The notes: generated from the letters alone by a model not told the origin. A DNA stretch of 36,072 nt from Pararhodospirillum photometricum DSM 122 (GCF_000284415.1 NC_017059.1:2411921-2447992); one strand, 5' to 3'. Positions 9,652 through 18,543 are shown, counted from the first letter of the stretch. Made by a program: numbers and translations.

Positions 9652-10791
9652 ATGACCCTTCACCTCAACGAGGACCAGCGCCAGTTCCAAGACGTGGCGC
9701 GGGCCTTCGCCGAGACCGAATTGCGCCCCCATGCTGCCACCTGGGACGCGGAGAAGATCTTTCCCGTCGAGACCCTGCGTCAGGCGGCGGCACTTGGCTT
9801 TGCCGGCATCTACTGCCGCGAGGACCTGGGCGGATCCGGGCTCACCCGCTTGGACGCCGCCCTGATCTTCGAGGAATTGGCCACCGCCTGTCCTTCCACA
9901 GCCGCTTACCTGACCATCCATAACATGGTGGCGTGGCTCATCGATTCCTTTGCCCCCGAGGCCCTGCGCCAGCGCTTGCTGCCCTCCCTTTTGAGTATGG
10001 AGACCTTCGGCTCCTACTGTCTGACCGAGCCCGGCGCTGGCTCGGATGCCGCCTCCTTGCGCACCCGGGCCCGGCGCGAGGGCGACGTGTATGTGCTTGA
10101 CGGGCAGAAGGCCTTCATCTCGGGGGGCGGCCACTCGGATGTCTATGTGGTCATGGCCCGCACCGGCGGCGAGGGCGCCCACGGCATCAGCGCCTTGGTG
10201 GTGGAAAAGGGCACGCCCGGCCTGTCCTTTGGCAAGTCGGAAGCCAAAATGGGCTGGAACAGCCAGCCCACGGCGGCGGTGATGTTCGATGGCGTGCGGG
10301 TTCCGGTCGCCAACCGGCTGGGCGAGGAGGGCGAGGGCTTCCGCTTTGCCATGATGGGCCTTGACGGCGGGCGCTTGAACATTGGGGCCTGCTCGCTGGG
10401 CGGCGCGCGCGGCGCCATGGAGGCGGCCCTGGCCTATGCCCGCGAGCGCAAGCAGTTTGGCCGGGCGATCACCGACTTTCAGGCTACCCAGTTTCGTCTG
10501 GCCGACATGGCCACCGAACTGGAGGCGGCCCGGGCCCTGTTGCACAAGGCGGCCGGGTATCTTGATGCCAAGCATCCCGAGGCCACCCGCTGGTGTGCCA
10601 TGGCCAAGCGCTTTGCGACCGACGTGGGCTTTAAGGTCGCCGACGAGGCCCTGCAACTCTTCGGGGGCTACGGTTACACCAAGGACTATCCCGCCGAGCG
10701 GCTCTTGCGCGATTTGCGGGTGCATCGCATCCTGGAAGGCACCAACGAGATCATGCGGGTTATCATTGCCCGGCGCTTGTTGGCCGACTGA
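9652..10791 (+). CDS. Acyl-CoA dehydrogenase, probably isobutyryl-CoA dehydrogenase
   Basis: This FAD enzyme oxidises an acyl-CoA to the enoyl-CoA and passes electrons to ETF. It is 379 aa. Family motifs are YCLTEPGAGSDAASL (FAD/substrate binding), QKAFISGGGHSDVYVVMAR, RKQFGRAITDFQATQFRLADMA and LFGGYGYTKDYPAERLLRD. The catalytic-base region RILEGTNEIMRVIIAR is near the C-terminus. Assignment to isobutyryl-CoA comes from the following 3-hydroxyisobutyryl-CoA hydrolase and 3-hydroxyisobutyrate dehydrogenase genes, which are the next steps of valine breakdown. GGGAGGAAGCCC precedes ATG 9652. It is divergent from metY. Confidence 0.88.
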   Translation: MTLHLNEDQRQFQDVARAFAETELRPHAATWDAEKIFPVETLRQAAALGFAGIYCREDLGGSGLTRLDAALIFEELATACPSTAAYLTIHNMVAWLIDSFAPEALRQRLLPSLLSMETFGSYCLTEPGAGSDAASLRTRARREGDVYVLDGQKAFISGGGHSDVYVVMARTGGEGAHGISALVVEKGTPGLSFGKSEAKMGWNSQPTAAVMFDGVRVPVANRLGEEGEGFRFAMMGLDGGRLNIGACSLGGARGAMEAALAYARERKQFGRAITDFQATQFRLADMATELEAARALLHKAAGYLDAKHPEATRWCAMAKRFATDVGFKVADEALQLFGGYGYTKDYPAERLLRDLRVHRILEGTNEIMRVIIARRLLAD

Positions 10792-10824
10792 CCCTCCCCT
10801 CCTTGCCGCACGGATCGCTCCTCG

Positions 10825-11841
10825 ATGACCTACGATGAAATCCTGTTTACGGTTGAAAAGGGTGTTGCCCGCGTCACCCTCAACCGGCCGAAGGCGCACA
10901 ATGCCCTGACGCTGTCCAAGATCCGCCATCTCGATCCGGCCTTGCGCGTGTGGGCCGATGATCCCGATGTGCGCCTTGTGGTCATCGAGGGCACGGGGGA
11001 GCGGGCGTTCTGCGCCGGGGGCGACGTGCGCGCCATGGCCGAGGCGGTCCACGATGGGCGCTTCGCCGACAACGAGGCCTTTTTTGCCGAGGAATACCGC
11101 CTCAACCGCCTGATCAAGACCTACGAGAAGCCGTTCATCGCCCTGATGGACGGCATCACCATGGGGGGCGGCGTTGGCATCTCGGTGCACGGCCGCTTCC
11201 GGGTGGTGACCGAGCGCACCGTTTTCGCCATGCCCGAGACCGGCATTGGCATGTTCCCCGACGTGGGCGGAACCTTCTTTTTGCCCCGCCTGCCGGGCCG
11301 GGTCGGGACGTGGCTCGCTCTGACCGGGGCCCGGCTCAAGGCCCCCGACCTGCTGGCGCTGGGCCTTGCCACCCACCACATCCCCGCCGAGCGCTTGGAC
11401 GAACTCAAGCAGGCGCTCATGAGCAGCCCCCATCCCGCCCAGGTGCTGAACCATTACCACGTCGATCCCGGCCCGGGCGTCCTGACCAACGAGCAGCGCG
11501 TGTTGATCGACCGCTGTTTCGCCTCCGACAGTGTCGAGGCCATCGTTGCGGTTCTGGAGGCCCAAAACGACCCCTGGGCCCAGGACGCTTGCGAGACGAT
11601 CCTCGCCAAATCGCCCACCGCCTCCAAGATCACGCTGCACCAGATGCGCCTGGGCGCCACCTTGACCTTCGATGCGGCCATGGACCTGGAATACCGCATC
11701 GCCACGCGCATCACCCGGTTGCCCGACTTTTACGAAGGCGTGCGCGCTGTGTTGATTGACAAGGATAATACCCCGCGCTGGTCGCCCGCCTCCTTGGAGG
11801 CCGTGGCGTCCCAGACGGTCGAGGCTGTTTTCGCCCCCTGA
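10825..11841 (+). CDS. 3-hydroxyisobutyryl-CoA hydrolase (crotonase superfamily)
   Basis: This enzyme hydrolyses 3-hydroxyisobutyryl-CoA to free 3-hydroxyisobutyrate in valine catabolism. The crotonase fold is seen from the start (VARVTLNRPKAHNALTLSK), the oxyanion loop is FCAGGDVRAM, and the hydrolase-specific signature is ALMDGITMGGGVGISVHGRF followed by MPETGIGMFPDVGGTFFLPR. At 338 aa it has the long C-terminal helical part of HIBCH rather than the ~260 aa of ordinary enoyl-CoA hydratases. It starts 33 bases after the dehydrogenase stop, with no strong ribosome-binding site visible. The first and third genes of the cluster support the assignment. Confidence 0.9.
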   Translation: MTYDEILFTVEKGVARVTLNRPKAHNALTLSKIRHLDPALRVWADDPDVRLVVIEGTGERAFCAGGDVRAMAEAVHDGRFADNEAFFAEEYRLNRLIKTYEKPFIALMDGITMGGGVGISVHGRFRVVTERTVFAMPETGIGMFPDVGGTFFLPRLPGRVGTWLALTGARLKAPDLLALGLATHHIPAERLDELKQALMSSPHPAQVLNHYHVDPGPGVLTNEQRVLIDRCFASDSVEAIVAVLEAQNDPWAQDACETILAKSPTASKITLHQMRLGATLTFDAAMDLEYRIATRITRLPDFYEGVRAVLIDKDNTPRWSPASLEAVASQTVEAVFAP

Positions 11842-11935
11842 CGCCCGGAAGAGGCGCAGGACTGCTCTTCAAGCCACCACAAAAAAACAGGGAGGACGAC
11901 CATGACCCCCACTCGCCTTTATCGGCCTTGGCAAC

Positions 11936-12790
11936 ATGGGCGGGCCGATGGCGCGCAATCTGCTGAAGGCCGGGGCTCCGGTGCATGTCTTTGACCTCAG
12001 TGCCGAGGCCGTCCAGGCCGCCCAGGCCGCCGGTGCCCACGTCGCCGCCAGCCCGGCCGCCGCCGCCGCCCAGGCCGACGTGGTGGTCACCATGCTGCCG
12101 GCCGGCAAGCACGTGCGGGCGGTTCTGGAAGGCGAGGGCGGGGTGATCCGTGCTGCCCGGCCCGGATCCCTGCTCATCGACTGTTCCACCATCGACGTGG
12201 ACACCGCCCGCCTGCTCGCCGCCCAGGCCGAGGCGGCGGGGGTCGCCATGGTCGATGCGCCGGTGTCGGGCGGGGTCGCCGGGGCAACCAACGCCACCTT
12301 GACCTTCATGGTTGGCGGCCCCGAGGCGGCGGTCGAGCGGGCCCGGCCCCTTCTGGCGCTCATGGGCAAGACCATTGTCCATGCCGGGGACGCCGGCACC
12401 GGGCAGGCGGCCAAGATTTGCAATAACATGCTCCTGGCCATTTCGATGATTGGCACCTGCGAGGCCTTTGCTTTGGCCAAGCGCCTGGGGCTCGATGCCC
12501 AGAAGCTCTTCGACATCAGTTCCAAGGCGTCGGGGCAGTGTTGGTCGATGACCAGCTATTGTCCGGTGCCCGGACCGGTGCCGACGTCCCCGGCCAACCG
12601 CGACTATGCCCCGGGCTTTGCCGCGGCCATGATGCTCAAGGACTTGCGGCTGGCGCGCGAGGCGGCCGCGGCAGCCGATGCGCCCATACCCTTGGGGGCG
12701 GCGGCCGAGGCGCTCTACAGCCTGTTTTGTGCGCAAGGCAACAGTGGGCTGGATTTCTCGGCCATTATTCGCATGATGGAGGGTGCTTGA
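11936..12790 (+). CDS. mmsB: 3-hydroxyisobutyrate dehydrogenase, N-terminus frameshifted
   Basis: This enzyme oxidises 3-hydroxyisobutyrate to methylmalonate semialdehyde with NAD. The open frame begins MGGPMARNLLKAGAPVHVFD, so it lacks the first half of the Rossmann loop. Those residues (FIGLGN) are encoded just upstream in the same frame (11918-11935). That frame meets TGA at 11903, while the ATG at 11902, which has a perfect GGAGG site, is one base out of register. Dropping one C from the run at 11906-11910 gives MTPLAFIGLGNMGGPMARN, exactly the family N-terminus. Other motifs are intact: DAPVSGGVAGATNATLTFMV and the catalytic lysine in GQAAKICNNMLLA. The gene is either broken or carries a sequencing error. 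It is third in the valine cluster. Confidence 0.85.
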   Translation: MGGPMARNLLKAGAPVHVFDLSAEAVQAAQAAGAHVAASPAAAAAQADVVVTMLPAGKHVRAVLEGEGGVIRAARPGSLLIDCSTIDVDTARLLAAQAEAAGVAMVDAPVSGGVAGATNATLTFMVGGPEAAVERARPLLALMGKTIVHAGDAGTGQAAKICNNMLLAISMIGTCEAFALAKRLGLDAQKLFDISSKASGQCWSMTSYCPVPGPVPTSPANRDYAPGFAAAMMLKDLRLAREAAAAADAPIPLGAAAEALYSLFCAQGNSGLDFSAIIRMMEGA

Positions 12791-12810
12791 GGGCGTCGCT
12801 GGCAAGAGGC

Positions 12811-12843
12811 AAGGCTGGGGAGGCGGGCCTCCCCAGACCCCTC
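12811..12843 (-). repeat. Palindromic repeat, copy 7
   Basis: The core GGGGAGGC-GG-GCCTCCCC lies at 12817-12834, with AAGGCT before it and AGACCCCTC after it, i.e. reverse orientation. It lies 20 bases 3' of mmsB. Confidence 0.85.
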
Positions 12844-12908
12844 ATTCCTTTAAGGGAAAAGGAGAGGGGCGGGGCGCCTGATTGGGAACACACCAGGGGA
12901 ATCGCCCG

Positions 12909-13124
12909 ATGACCGCTAAGTCCTCCATGCCCTCCCGCCCTCGGGAGGTTCTCTATGAAATCCGCCAGTCCGGCGCCTACATGCGCGTGGCAGCGATCGA
13001 CGCCGAAACCGGTATAGAGGCGGTGATGGTGGGGCCGGCCTCGGCCAGCCTGACCACCCTTCAGCACAATGCGGCGCGCAAGCTCGCCTTTATTCTCTCG
13101 CGGAACGAGACGCCCGGGCGGTAA
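12909..13124 (+). CDS. Small conserved alphaproteobacterial protein, function unknown
   Basis: This is a 71-aa soluble protein. After a short polar N-terminus it reads REVLYEIRQSGAYMRVAAID, then ETGIEAVMVGPASASL, then a helical end NAARKLAFILSR. The pattern (a small beta-rich domain that ends in a helix) resembles a small conserved family of alphaproteobacteria, possibly the one labelled DUF6898; I am not certain of that label and assign no function. The start ATG 12909 has AGGGGAA upstream. The gene is convergent with mucR. Confidence 0.6.
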   Translation: MTAKSSMPSRPREVLYEIRQSGAYMRVAAIDAETGIEAVMVGPASASLTTLQHNAARKLAFILSRNETPGR

Positions 13125-13163
13125 GCCTTCCCCGCCAACGCCTGGGCAAAAAACCCAACGATA

Positions 13164-13186
13164 GCCCTGGGCGAAGCGCCCGGGGC
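13164..13186. terminator. GC hairpin between convergent genes
   Basis: A 10-bp stem (one G-T wobble) with an AAG loop, GCCCTGGGCG/CGCCCGGGGC, lies between the convergent genes ending at 13124 and 13239. No long T-run follows, so it may act as a transcript 3' end structure rather than a classical terminator. Confidence 0.4.
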
Positions 13187-13238
13187 CTCGTGTGTTTCCA
13201 AAACTATTCCGCTTCGCCGGTTGTTTGGTCCGGGTCGC

Positions 13239-13658
13239 TTAATCGGCGGCTTTGCGGCCAAGCCCGATCTTTTTGGCGAACTCGGAGCGCTGCTGCGCAT
13301 AGTTGGGCGCCACCATGGGGTAGTCCGGCGGTAACCCCCACTTCGCCCGATATTCTTCCGGCGTCATGTTGTAGTTGGTGCGCAGATGCCGCTTGAGCAT
13401 CTTGAGTTTCTTGCCGTCCTCGAGGCACACCAGATGATCGTTCTGGATTGACTTTTTAATAGGAACAGCGGGCTTGGCGGCCTCGGACCGGACCTCTTGC
13501 GGCGGCGCATCCAGGCCGGTCAGGGCCTGGAAGGTGGTCTGGATCAGGTCGGGGATCTGGGTTGCCGGCGTTGGGTTCTTGCTGACGTAAGCGGAAACAA
13601 CGTTTACCGCCATCTTCAGCAGGTCATCCTTGCTCAGGGCCTCCGGTTTTTCGTCCAT
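13239..13658 (-). CDS. mucR: MucR/Ros family zinc-finger transcriptional regulator
   Basis: This is a 139-aa DNA-binding regulator of the Ros/MucR family, which in alphaproteobacteria controls exopolysaccharide, motility and cell-cycle genes by binding A+T-rich promoters. The N-terminal half (EALSKDDLLKMAVNVVSAYV) is the oligomerisation region. The C-terminal half holds the zinc-finger/DNA-binding core: LVCLEDGKKLKMLKRHLRTN, then NMTPEEYRAKWGLPPDYPMV and NYAQQRSEFAKKIGLG. Only one Cys is present in the finger, which is common in MucR-type members. The start is ATG 13658 with AAGAGGAAAG upstream; an in-frame upstream codon at 13685 is less likely. It is transcribed alone from the long A+T-richer gap at 13659-14200. 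Confidence 0.9.
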   Translation of the reverse strand: MDEKPEALSKDDLLKMAVNVVSAYVSKNPTPATQIPDLIQTTFQALTGLDAPPQEVRSEAAKPAVPIKKSIQNDHLVCLEDGKKLKMLKRHLRTNYNMTPEEYRAKWGLPPDYPMVAPNYAQQRSEFAKKIGLGRKAAD

Positions 13659-13685
13659 CTTTCCTCTTACTTTCGGCTGTATCAT

Positions 13686-14200
13686 GTGTTGAAGACAGCG
13701 TGCCCGGCTTGCGCCTCTTTGCTCAATGGCGCTTATTTTTTTACCGGTCTCTCTCTGTTTGCCTCAGTCTTTGTGGCTTGTCAATCAACAGGGGCGTTTT
13801 CCGTCTGATTATAGGCGGGTGGGCCACAAGGAGTGGGAGGGTATTATGGCGTCTCCCCCTCATATCCAGACAAAAGGTGTAATCTTTTGGTAAAGTCGGG
13901 AGGCTTACTGAGTGTTTTTTATCCAGGAGCGGTGGGATGCGTGTGGTGTTGGCAGGGATGCGATTCTTTGGTGCTGGCTCCTAGGGATGAGCACGCCCGG
14001 CGGGTGGTGGAGGGCTCGTGGCTTTGCGGCGCTCCATCGTTGTGCTACAGTTCTCAGCCCTCTCCTCTCGCATCCTCGCTTTGAGGCGTGCCCCGGGGAA
14101 TGAAGGGGCCCGGAGTCTCGCGCGAGTCTTCTAAAGGCGGCACGGCGGGGGCAGTCGGGGCAGGAGAGGGCAGGCCGCAGTGTGTAGGGGAAAACAGATC
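13686..14200. other. 515-bp gap between mucR and rpiB, no gene seen
   Basis: No reading frame here looks real. The first ~250 bases are A+T-richer, with runs of T at 13735-13741 and 13914-13919, as expected for a promoter region of a MucR-type gene, which often regulates itself at A+T-rich DNA. The last 150 bases are GC-rich and lead into rpiB. I see no tRNA, riboswitch or repeat. Confidence 0.4.
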
Positions 14201-14650
14201 ATGAAGGCGGAAGTGGTGGCCCTGGCCTCCGACCATGGCGCACTCGAGATGCGGGCCATGCTGGCGGCTCATTTACGGGCGCGGGGGGTGGACGTTCTGG
14301 ATCTCGGCACGCCCGGACCCGACGCCGTGGACTATCCCGACATGGCCGACCTGCTGGCCGAAACCTTGCGCGCCGGCCGGGCCAGCCGGGGCATTTTGCT
14401 GTGCGGCACGGGGATCGGCATTTCCATCGCCATCAACCGTCACCCCGACATGCGCGGGGCCCTGGTCCACGATGCCTATGGCGCGCGGCTGTGCCGCCAG
14501 CATAATGACGCCAACATCCTGGTTCTGGGGGGGCGCACCACGGGGTCCGAGGTGGCCAAGGAATGCGTTGACATTTTTCTGGCGACCCCGTTCGAAGGAG
14601 GGCGTCATGCCCGGCGCGTCGCCAAACTGGGGGGCTTGCTCCCCTCTTGA
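14201..14650 (+). CDS. rpiB: Ribose-5-phosphate isomerase B (RpiB/LacA family)
   Basis: This enzyme interconverts ribose 5-phosphate and ribulose 5-phosphate in the pentose phosphate and Calvin pathways. It is 149 aa, the usual length. The N-terminal motif is ALASDHGALEMR with the phosphate/substrate-binding DH. DLGTPGPDAVDYPDMA follows. The active-site Cys is C68 in ILLCGTGIGISIAINR, followed by ARLCRQHNDANILVLGGRTTG with the conserved HND. ATG 14201 has AGGGG upstream. The glyA gene follows 114 bases downstream on the same strand, an arrangement common in alphaproteobacteria, so co-transcription is likely. Confidence 0.92.
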   Translation: MKAEVVALASDHGALEMRAMLAAHLRARGVDVLDLGTPGPDAVDYPDMADLLAETLRAGRASRGILLCGTGIGISIAINRHPDMRGALVHDAYGARLCRQHNDANILVLGGRTTGSEVAKECVDIFLATPFEGGRHARRVAKLGGLLPS

Positions 14651-14764
14651 GGATTTCCCGGCCGTTTTGCGGCCTCCTCCGGCCGGTTCCCGGCCCCTCC
14701 CGGAGCTCTTGTCTCCTGCCCCGCCAGGGGGCCAGGGTTCCGCAACCAACGGAATATCGCACGG

Positions 14765-16057
14765 ATGAACGACTATACTCCCTGGTCCGGCTTTTTCTCT
14801 GCCCCCGTGGCCGAGGCGGACCCCGCGATCCATCAGGTCCTGCGCGCCGAGTTGTGCCGTCAGCAAGAGCAGATCGAGCTGATTGCCTCGGAAAACATCG
14901 TGTCGCGCGCGGTTTTGGAAACGGCGGGCAGCGTCCTGACCAACAAGTATGCCGAAGGCTATCCCGGTAAGCGCTATTACGGCGGCTGCGAGGAAGTGGA
15001 CGTGGCCGAGGATTTGGCGATTGAGCGCGCCAAAGCGTTGTTTGGCTGCTCTTACGTCAACGTCCAGCCCCACTCCGGCGCCCAGGCCAACGGCGCGGTC
15101 ATGCTGGCTCTGGTCAAGCCGGGCGAGACCATTTTGGGCATGAGCCTTGCTGCGGGCGGCCACCTGACCCATGGCGCCAAGGCGGCGATGTCGGGCAAGT
15201 GGTTCAATGCCGTGCAGTACGGTGTGCGCCGCGAGGACGCCCGCATCGACTATGACGAGGTCGAGGCCCTGGCCCGCGAGCACAAGCCCCGCTTGATCAT
15301 CGCCGGCGGGTCGGCCTACCCCCGCGAGATCGACTTTGTCCGCTTCCGCGCCATTGCCGACGCCGTCGGCGCGCTGTTGATGGTGGACATGGCCCACTTC
15401 GCCGGACTGGTTGCCGCAGGCTTGCACCCGAGCCCGGTGCCCCTTGCCGATGTGGTCACCACCACCACCCACAAGACCCTGCGCGGTCCGCGCGGCGGCC
15501 TGATTTTGTCCAACAACCCCGATATCGCCAAGGCCCTGGCCTCGGCCGTGTTCCCGGGGCTTCAGGGCGGCCCGCTCATGCACATCGTGGCCGCCAAGGC
15601 GGTGGCCTTGGGCGAGGCCCTGCGCCCCGAGTTCAAGGCCTATGCCCAGGCCGTCAAGGACAATGCCCGCGTGTTGGGTGAGACCCTGATCGCCGGCGGC
15701 CTTGACATCGTCTCGGGCGGCACCGATACCCACCTGATCTTGGTCGATCTGCGACCCAAGCACCTGACCGGCGCCGTCGCCGAGAAGAGCCTGGAGCGCG
15801 CCGGCATGACCTGTAACAAGAACGGCATTCCCTTCGACCCGGAAAAGGCCACCGTGACCTCGGGCATTCGTCTGGGATCGCCGGCCGCCACCTCGCGCGG
15901 CTTCGGTCAGGCGGAGTTCCGCGAGATCGGCGCCATGATTTTGGAAGTGCTGGACGGTCTGGCCCGCTCGCCCGAGGACAATAGCGCCGTCGAGACCGCC
16001 GTGCGGGCCCGCGTGCGCGCGCTTTGCGATCGCTTTCCCATATATGGTGGGTTATAA
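14765..16057 (+). CDS. glyA: Serine hydroxymethyltransferase
   Basis: This PLP enzyme converts serine and tetrahydrofolate to glycine and 5,10-methylene-THF, the main source of one-carbon units. It is 430 aa, full length. Hallmarks are [16 protein letters not shown] near the N-terminus, [37 protein letters not shown], and the PLP lysine in [16 protein letters not shown] (about K236). C-terminal [13 protein letters not shown] is also typical. ATG 14765 is 114 bases after rpiB, and nrdR follows 55 bases after the stop, the common alphaproteobacterial order glyA-nrdR. Confidence 0.97.
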   Translation: MNDYTPWSGFFSAPVAEADPAIHQVLRAELCRQQEQIELIASENIVSRAVLETAGSVLTNKYAEGYPGKRYYGGCEEVDVAEDLAIERAKALFGCSYVNVQPHSGAQANGAVMLALVKPGETILGMSLAAGGHLTHGAKAAMSGKWFNAVQYGVRREDARIDYDEVEALAREHKPRLIIAGGSAYPREIDFVRFRAIADAVGALLMVDMAHFAGLVAAGLHPSPVPLADVVTTTTHKTLRGPRGGLILSNNPDIAKALASAVFPGLQGGPLMHIVAAKAVALGEALRPEFKAYAQAVKDNARVLGETLIAGGLDIVSGGTDTHLILVDLRPKHLTGAVAEKSLERAGMTCNKNGIPFDPEKATVTSGIRLGSPAATSRGFGQAEFREIGAMILEVLDGLARSPEDNSAVETAVRARVRALCDRFPIYGGL

Positions 16058-16112
16058 AACTCTTTGACCCCATGGCCTGACGGCAGGCCGTGGGCCAGGG
16101 AGTTACTTGGTC

Positions 16113-16571
16113 ATGCGGTGTCCGTTCTGCGGCCATGGCGATACTCAGGTGAAGGACTCGCGTCCGACGGAAGACAGCAGTGCCATCCGTCGGCGCCGGT
16201 TCTGTCAGGCTTGCGGGTCGCGCTTCACGACCTTCGAGCGGGTCCACTTGCGCGATCTCGTGGTGCTCAAGCGCAACGGCCAGCGCTCTCCCTTCGACCG
16301 GGAAAAGCTTGCACGCTCGATTCGCATCGCGTGTCGCAAGCGGCCCGTGGATGACGAGCGCATCGAGCGTATCGTCTCGGGCATTCAGCGCCACCTGGAA
16401 AGTCTGGGCGACGCCGAGGTTGAGTCCAAGGCCATCGGCGAGGCGGTCATGGAGCATCTGGCCGGCCTTGATCCCGTGGCCTATGTCCGCTTTGCGTCGG
16501 TGTATCGGAATTTCCGCGAGGCCAAGGACTTCGAGGAGTTTGTCGAGACCCTGAGTTCCCTGTCGGTCTGA
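16113..16571 (+). CDS. nrdR: Transcriptional repressor NrdR
   Basis: This is a zinc-ribbon/ATP-cone repressor of ribonucleotide reductase genes. It is 152 aa. The zinc ribbon is [17 protein letters not shown] paired with [17 protein letters not shown] (four Cys). The ATP-cone domain starts at [18 protein letters not shown] and ends near [14 protein letters not shown] 16113 with GGGAG upstream gives the canonical MRCPFC start; a TTG six bases earlier is in frame but not expected. It is the last gene of the rpiB-glyA-nrdR run. The usual next gene ribD is not here; instead the strand switches to an M48 protease. Confidence 0.96.
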   Translation: MRCPFCGHGDTQVKDSRPTEDSSAIRRRRFCQACGSRFTTFERVHLRDLVVLKRNGQRSPFDREKLARSIRIACRKRPVDDERIERIVSGIQRHLESLGDAEVESKAIGEAVMEHLAGLDPVAYVRFASVYRNFREAKDFEEFVETLSSLSV

Positions 16572-16602
16572 TCGCGTCCGACGCGCCCTCCTCGACCCGA
16601 AC

Positions 16603-16629
16603 GGGAGGGGTCGTGGGGACGGCCCCCCA
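16603..16629 (+). repeat. Possible degenerate copy of the palindromic repeat
   Basis: GGGAGGGGTCGTGGGG followed by AC and GGCCCCCC keeps the AGGGGTC flank and a G4/C4 stem but not the GGGGAGGC core. It lies between the convergent nrdR and M48 genes, at the position where other copies occur. Confidence 0.35.
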
Positions 16630-16633
16630 TTCC

Positions 16634-17413
16634 TTAAGATTTGTAGGAAGACTTATTGTAGAGGTCCAGGGCTTTGGGCATGACGCTTTGCAGCTTCTGG
16701 ATCCGGTTGCCCTCGCTGGGGTGGGTCGAGAGGAATTCGGGCACGCCCGCCGATCCTTGTGCCGCCATGTTTTCCCACAGCTTGACCGCTTCGCGCGGGT
16801 CATACCCGGCCCGGGCCATGTAGTAGAGGCCCATCTCGTCGGCCTCGGATTCATGGGTGCGGCTATAGGGCAAGATCACGCCCAGGGTGGCCGCCTGTTC
16901 CAGGAGGGAGGCGCCCTGCTGCCCGACGCCCAGCGCCGCCCCAGTCAGTTGCACGCCGGTTTGTACCAAAAGCTGTTGCGAGATCCGCTCCTCGCCATGG
17001 CGGGAGACCGCATGGGCGATTTCGTGGCCGACCACGGCGGCAATCTGCGCATCGGTGCGGGCCACCGTGGCCAACCCGGTATTGATCCCCACCTTGCCGC
17101 CGGGCAGGGCGAAGGCGTTGGCGGTCTTGTCGTCGAAGGCGTTCACCTCCCACTGATATTTGGGGAGATCGTTGGCGCGGATCAGCCGCTCGGTGATGGC
17201 CCGCACCCGCTGGGTGTAGGGATCGGAGGCGGGCAGCACCCGCTTTTCCTGCTTGGCCTGCTGATAGGCCTGCGCCCCCATCTGTACCCCTTGCTGCGGG
17301 CTGATCAAAATCAGTTGGTCGCGTCCCGTGACCGGGTTTTGAGCACAAGCCCCCAGGACCAGAGCCGCCAGCGCCCCCTTGACCCCCAAGGAACAGCGAG
17401 AGATCAACGCCAT
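16634..17413 (-). CDS. M48 family metallopeptidase, lipoprotein
   Basis: This is a zinc protease of the M48 (BepA/LoiP-like) group, likely anchored to the outer membrane and active on periplasmic or envelope proteins. It is 259 aa. The signal peptide ends in the lipobox VLGAC (Cys23). The zinc motif HEIAH lies at residues 130-134, followed by the third ligand in YSRTHESEADEMGL. The C-terminal region carries the family motif STHPSEGNRIQKLQ. ATG 17413 follows GGGAGG; upstream in-frame residues to 17461 lie inside the palindromic repeat and are not part of the signal peptide. Loss of proteases of this type often perturbs outer-membrane assembly, but the substrate here is unknown. Confidence 0.9.
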   Translation of the reverse strand: MALISRCSLGVKGALAALVLGACAQNPVTGRDQLILISPQQGVQMGAQAYQQAKQEKRVLPASDPYTQRVRAITERLIRANDLPKYQWEVNAFDDKTANAFALPGGKVGINTGLATVARTDAQIAAVVGHEIAHAVSRHGEERISQQLLVQTGVQLTGAALGVGQQGASLLEQAATLGVILPYSRTHESEADEMGLYYMARAGYDPREAVKLWENMAAQGSAGVPEFLSTHPSEGNRIQKLQSVMPKALDLYNKSSYKS

Positions 17414-17442
17414 GACGAAAAGCCTCCCAGCATCAAAAGTAT

Positions 17443-17475
17443 GAGGGGTCTGGGGAGGCAAGCCTCCCCAGCCTT
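17443..17475 (+). repeat. Palindromic repeat, copy 8
   Basis: The core GGGGAGGC-AA-GCCTCCCC lies at 17452-17469 with flanks GAGGGGTCT and AGCCTT. It lies in the gap between the cobC stop (17524) and the M48 start. Confidence 0.85.
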
Positions 17476-17523
17476 CTCTTATATAGGATCATATCGCATC
17501 CCAAGGGTGGGGACGCGTCGAGA

Positions 17524-18522
17524 TCAAGACAAGGCCCGACGCAAGCGCTTCTCATCGGCCGGCGTCGGCGGCAGGCCAAAGCGCAGGAGATCCGCCGGGT
17601 CGCGAAAGGCCCGCACCAAAATCCCGGCCCGTCCCAGGCGCTCGAACACCTGCCCGGCGTCGGGGTGGCGCACGGTGCGAAATAGGCTGGTCCCGCCGAT
17701 CACCGTCAATCCCGCGTCGGCCAAAATCGCGTCGAGCCGCGCTGCCCGCCGCTGCAACCGCAGCCGCTGACGCTGACGCCAGCGTTGGTCGGCCTCGGCC
17801 CGGGTGCCCACGGCCAGGGCCGGCCCCGAGACGGCCCAGGGCCCCAGGCGCTGGCCCAAGGCGGCACTGATCGCCGGATCGGCCGCCACCCAGCCCAGCC
17901 GCGCCCCGGGCAGGCCGAAAAACTTGCCAAACGAGCGCAAGACGACCAGGCCGGGCCGGCCGGCGTGCGACACCACCGAGACCTCGGGCGTCACCTCGGC
18001 AAAGGCCTCATCCACCACCAGCCAGCCGCCGGCCCTGGCCTGCCGCTCGGCCGCCGCCAAAATCCGCGCCGGATCCCAGGTCTGGCCGGTGGGGTTGTTG
18101 GGGTTAATGACCACCACCACGCCGCCTTGCCCCGCCCGGCTCACCGGATCGGCCACGGCCTCAATGGTGCGCCCGGCCCCGGCCCAGGCCTCGGCATGCC
18201 CACCATAGCCCGGCGCCGGGACCACGACCGGCCCGGGCGGCGCCTGACAAAAGGGAAGCGTTTGCAAGGCCGCCTGTTCCCCGGCCACCGGCACGATGCC
18301 AGCCTGAGGATCCACCCCATGGGTCGCGCGCACCACCGCGACAAAGGCCTCGCCCCAGCGGGCCAGCGGCAGCCGGGTCCACACCTCGGGGGCCAGGGGC
18401 GGCACGGGATAGGGAACGGGCGCGATACCGGTGGACAGATCCAGCCAGTCCGCCTCCCGGCCAAACAACTGGGCCGCCACATCCACGGCGCCCCCATGCC
18501 AAAATAGAGAAGAACAGCTCAT
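17524..18522 (-). CDS. cobC: Threonine-phosphate decarboxylase (cobalamin synthesis)
   Basis: This PLP enzyme decarboxylates L-threonine-O-3-phosphate to aminopropanol phosphate, the linker of the cobalamin nucleotide loop. The gene is called cobC in alphaproteobacterial usage and cobD in Salmonella. It is 332 aa. Motifs are HGGAVDVAAQLFG and WLDLSTGIAP at the start (the family's typical HGG...DFSxxxNP-like entrance), VVVINPNNPTGQ, VVDEAFAEVTPE, and the PLP lysine K200 in LRSFGKFFGLPGARLGW. ATG 18522 is used; the gene starts 69 bases after the cobT stop on the same strand, so both may share a transcript, although a repeat copy lies between them. Confidence 0.9.
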   Translation of the reverse strand: MSCSSLFWHGGAVDVAAQLFGREADWLDLSTGIAPVPYPVPPLAPEVWTRLPLARWGEAFVAVVRATHGVDPQAGIVPVAGEQAALQTLPFCQAPPGPVVVPAPGYGGHAEAWAGAGRTIEAVADPVSRAGQGGVVVVINPNNPTGQTWDPARILAAAERQARAGGWLVVDEAFAEVTPEVSVVSHAGRPGLVVLRSFGKFFGLPGARLGWVAADPAISAALGQRLGPWAVSGPALAVGTRAEADQRWRQRQRLRLQRRAARLDAILADAGLTVIGGTSLFRTVRHPDAGQVFERLGRAGILVRAFRDPADLLRFGLPPTPADEKRLRRALS

Positions 18523-18543
18523 CCGGCCCTCACGCTAGAGAAC

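Noticed and set aside
12882..12908. Upstream start for the small protein at 12909
   Set aside because: The extra nine residues come from the intergenic region; the ribosome-binding site AGGGGAA fits ATG 12909.
13700..14103. Several short open frames in the mucR-rpiB gap
   Set aside because: They have no ribosome-binding sites, unusual Cys/Trp-rich composition and no family patterns; the gap is better read as regulatory or empty.
14273..15763. Open frame of 496 codons on the minus strand
   Set aside because: It is antisense to rpiB and glyA and has the low-complexity composition of GC-rich shadow frames.
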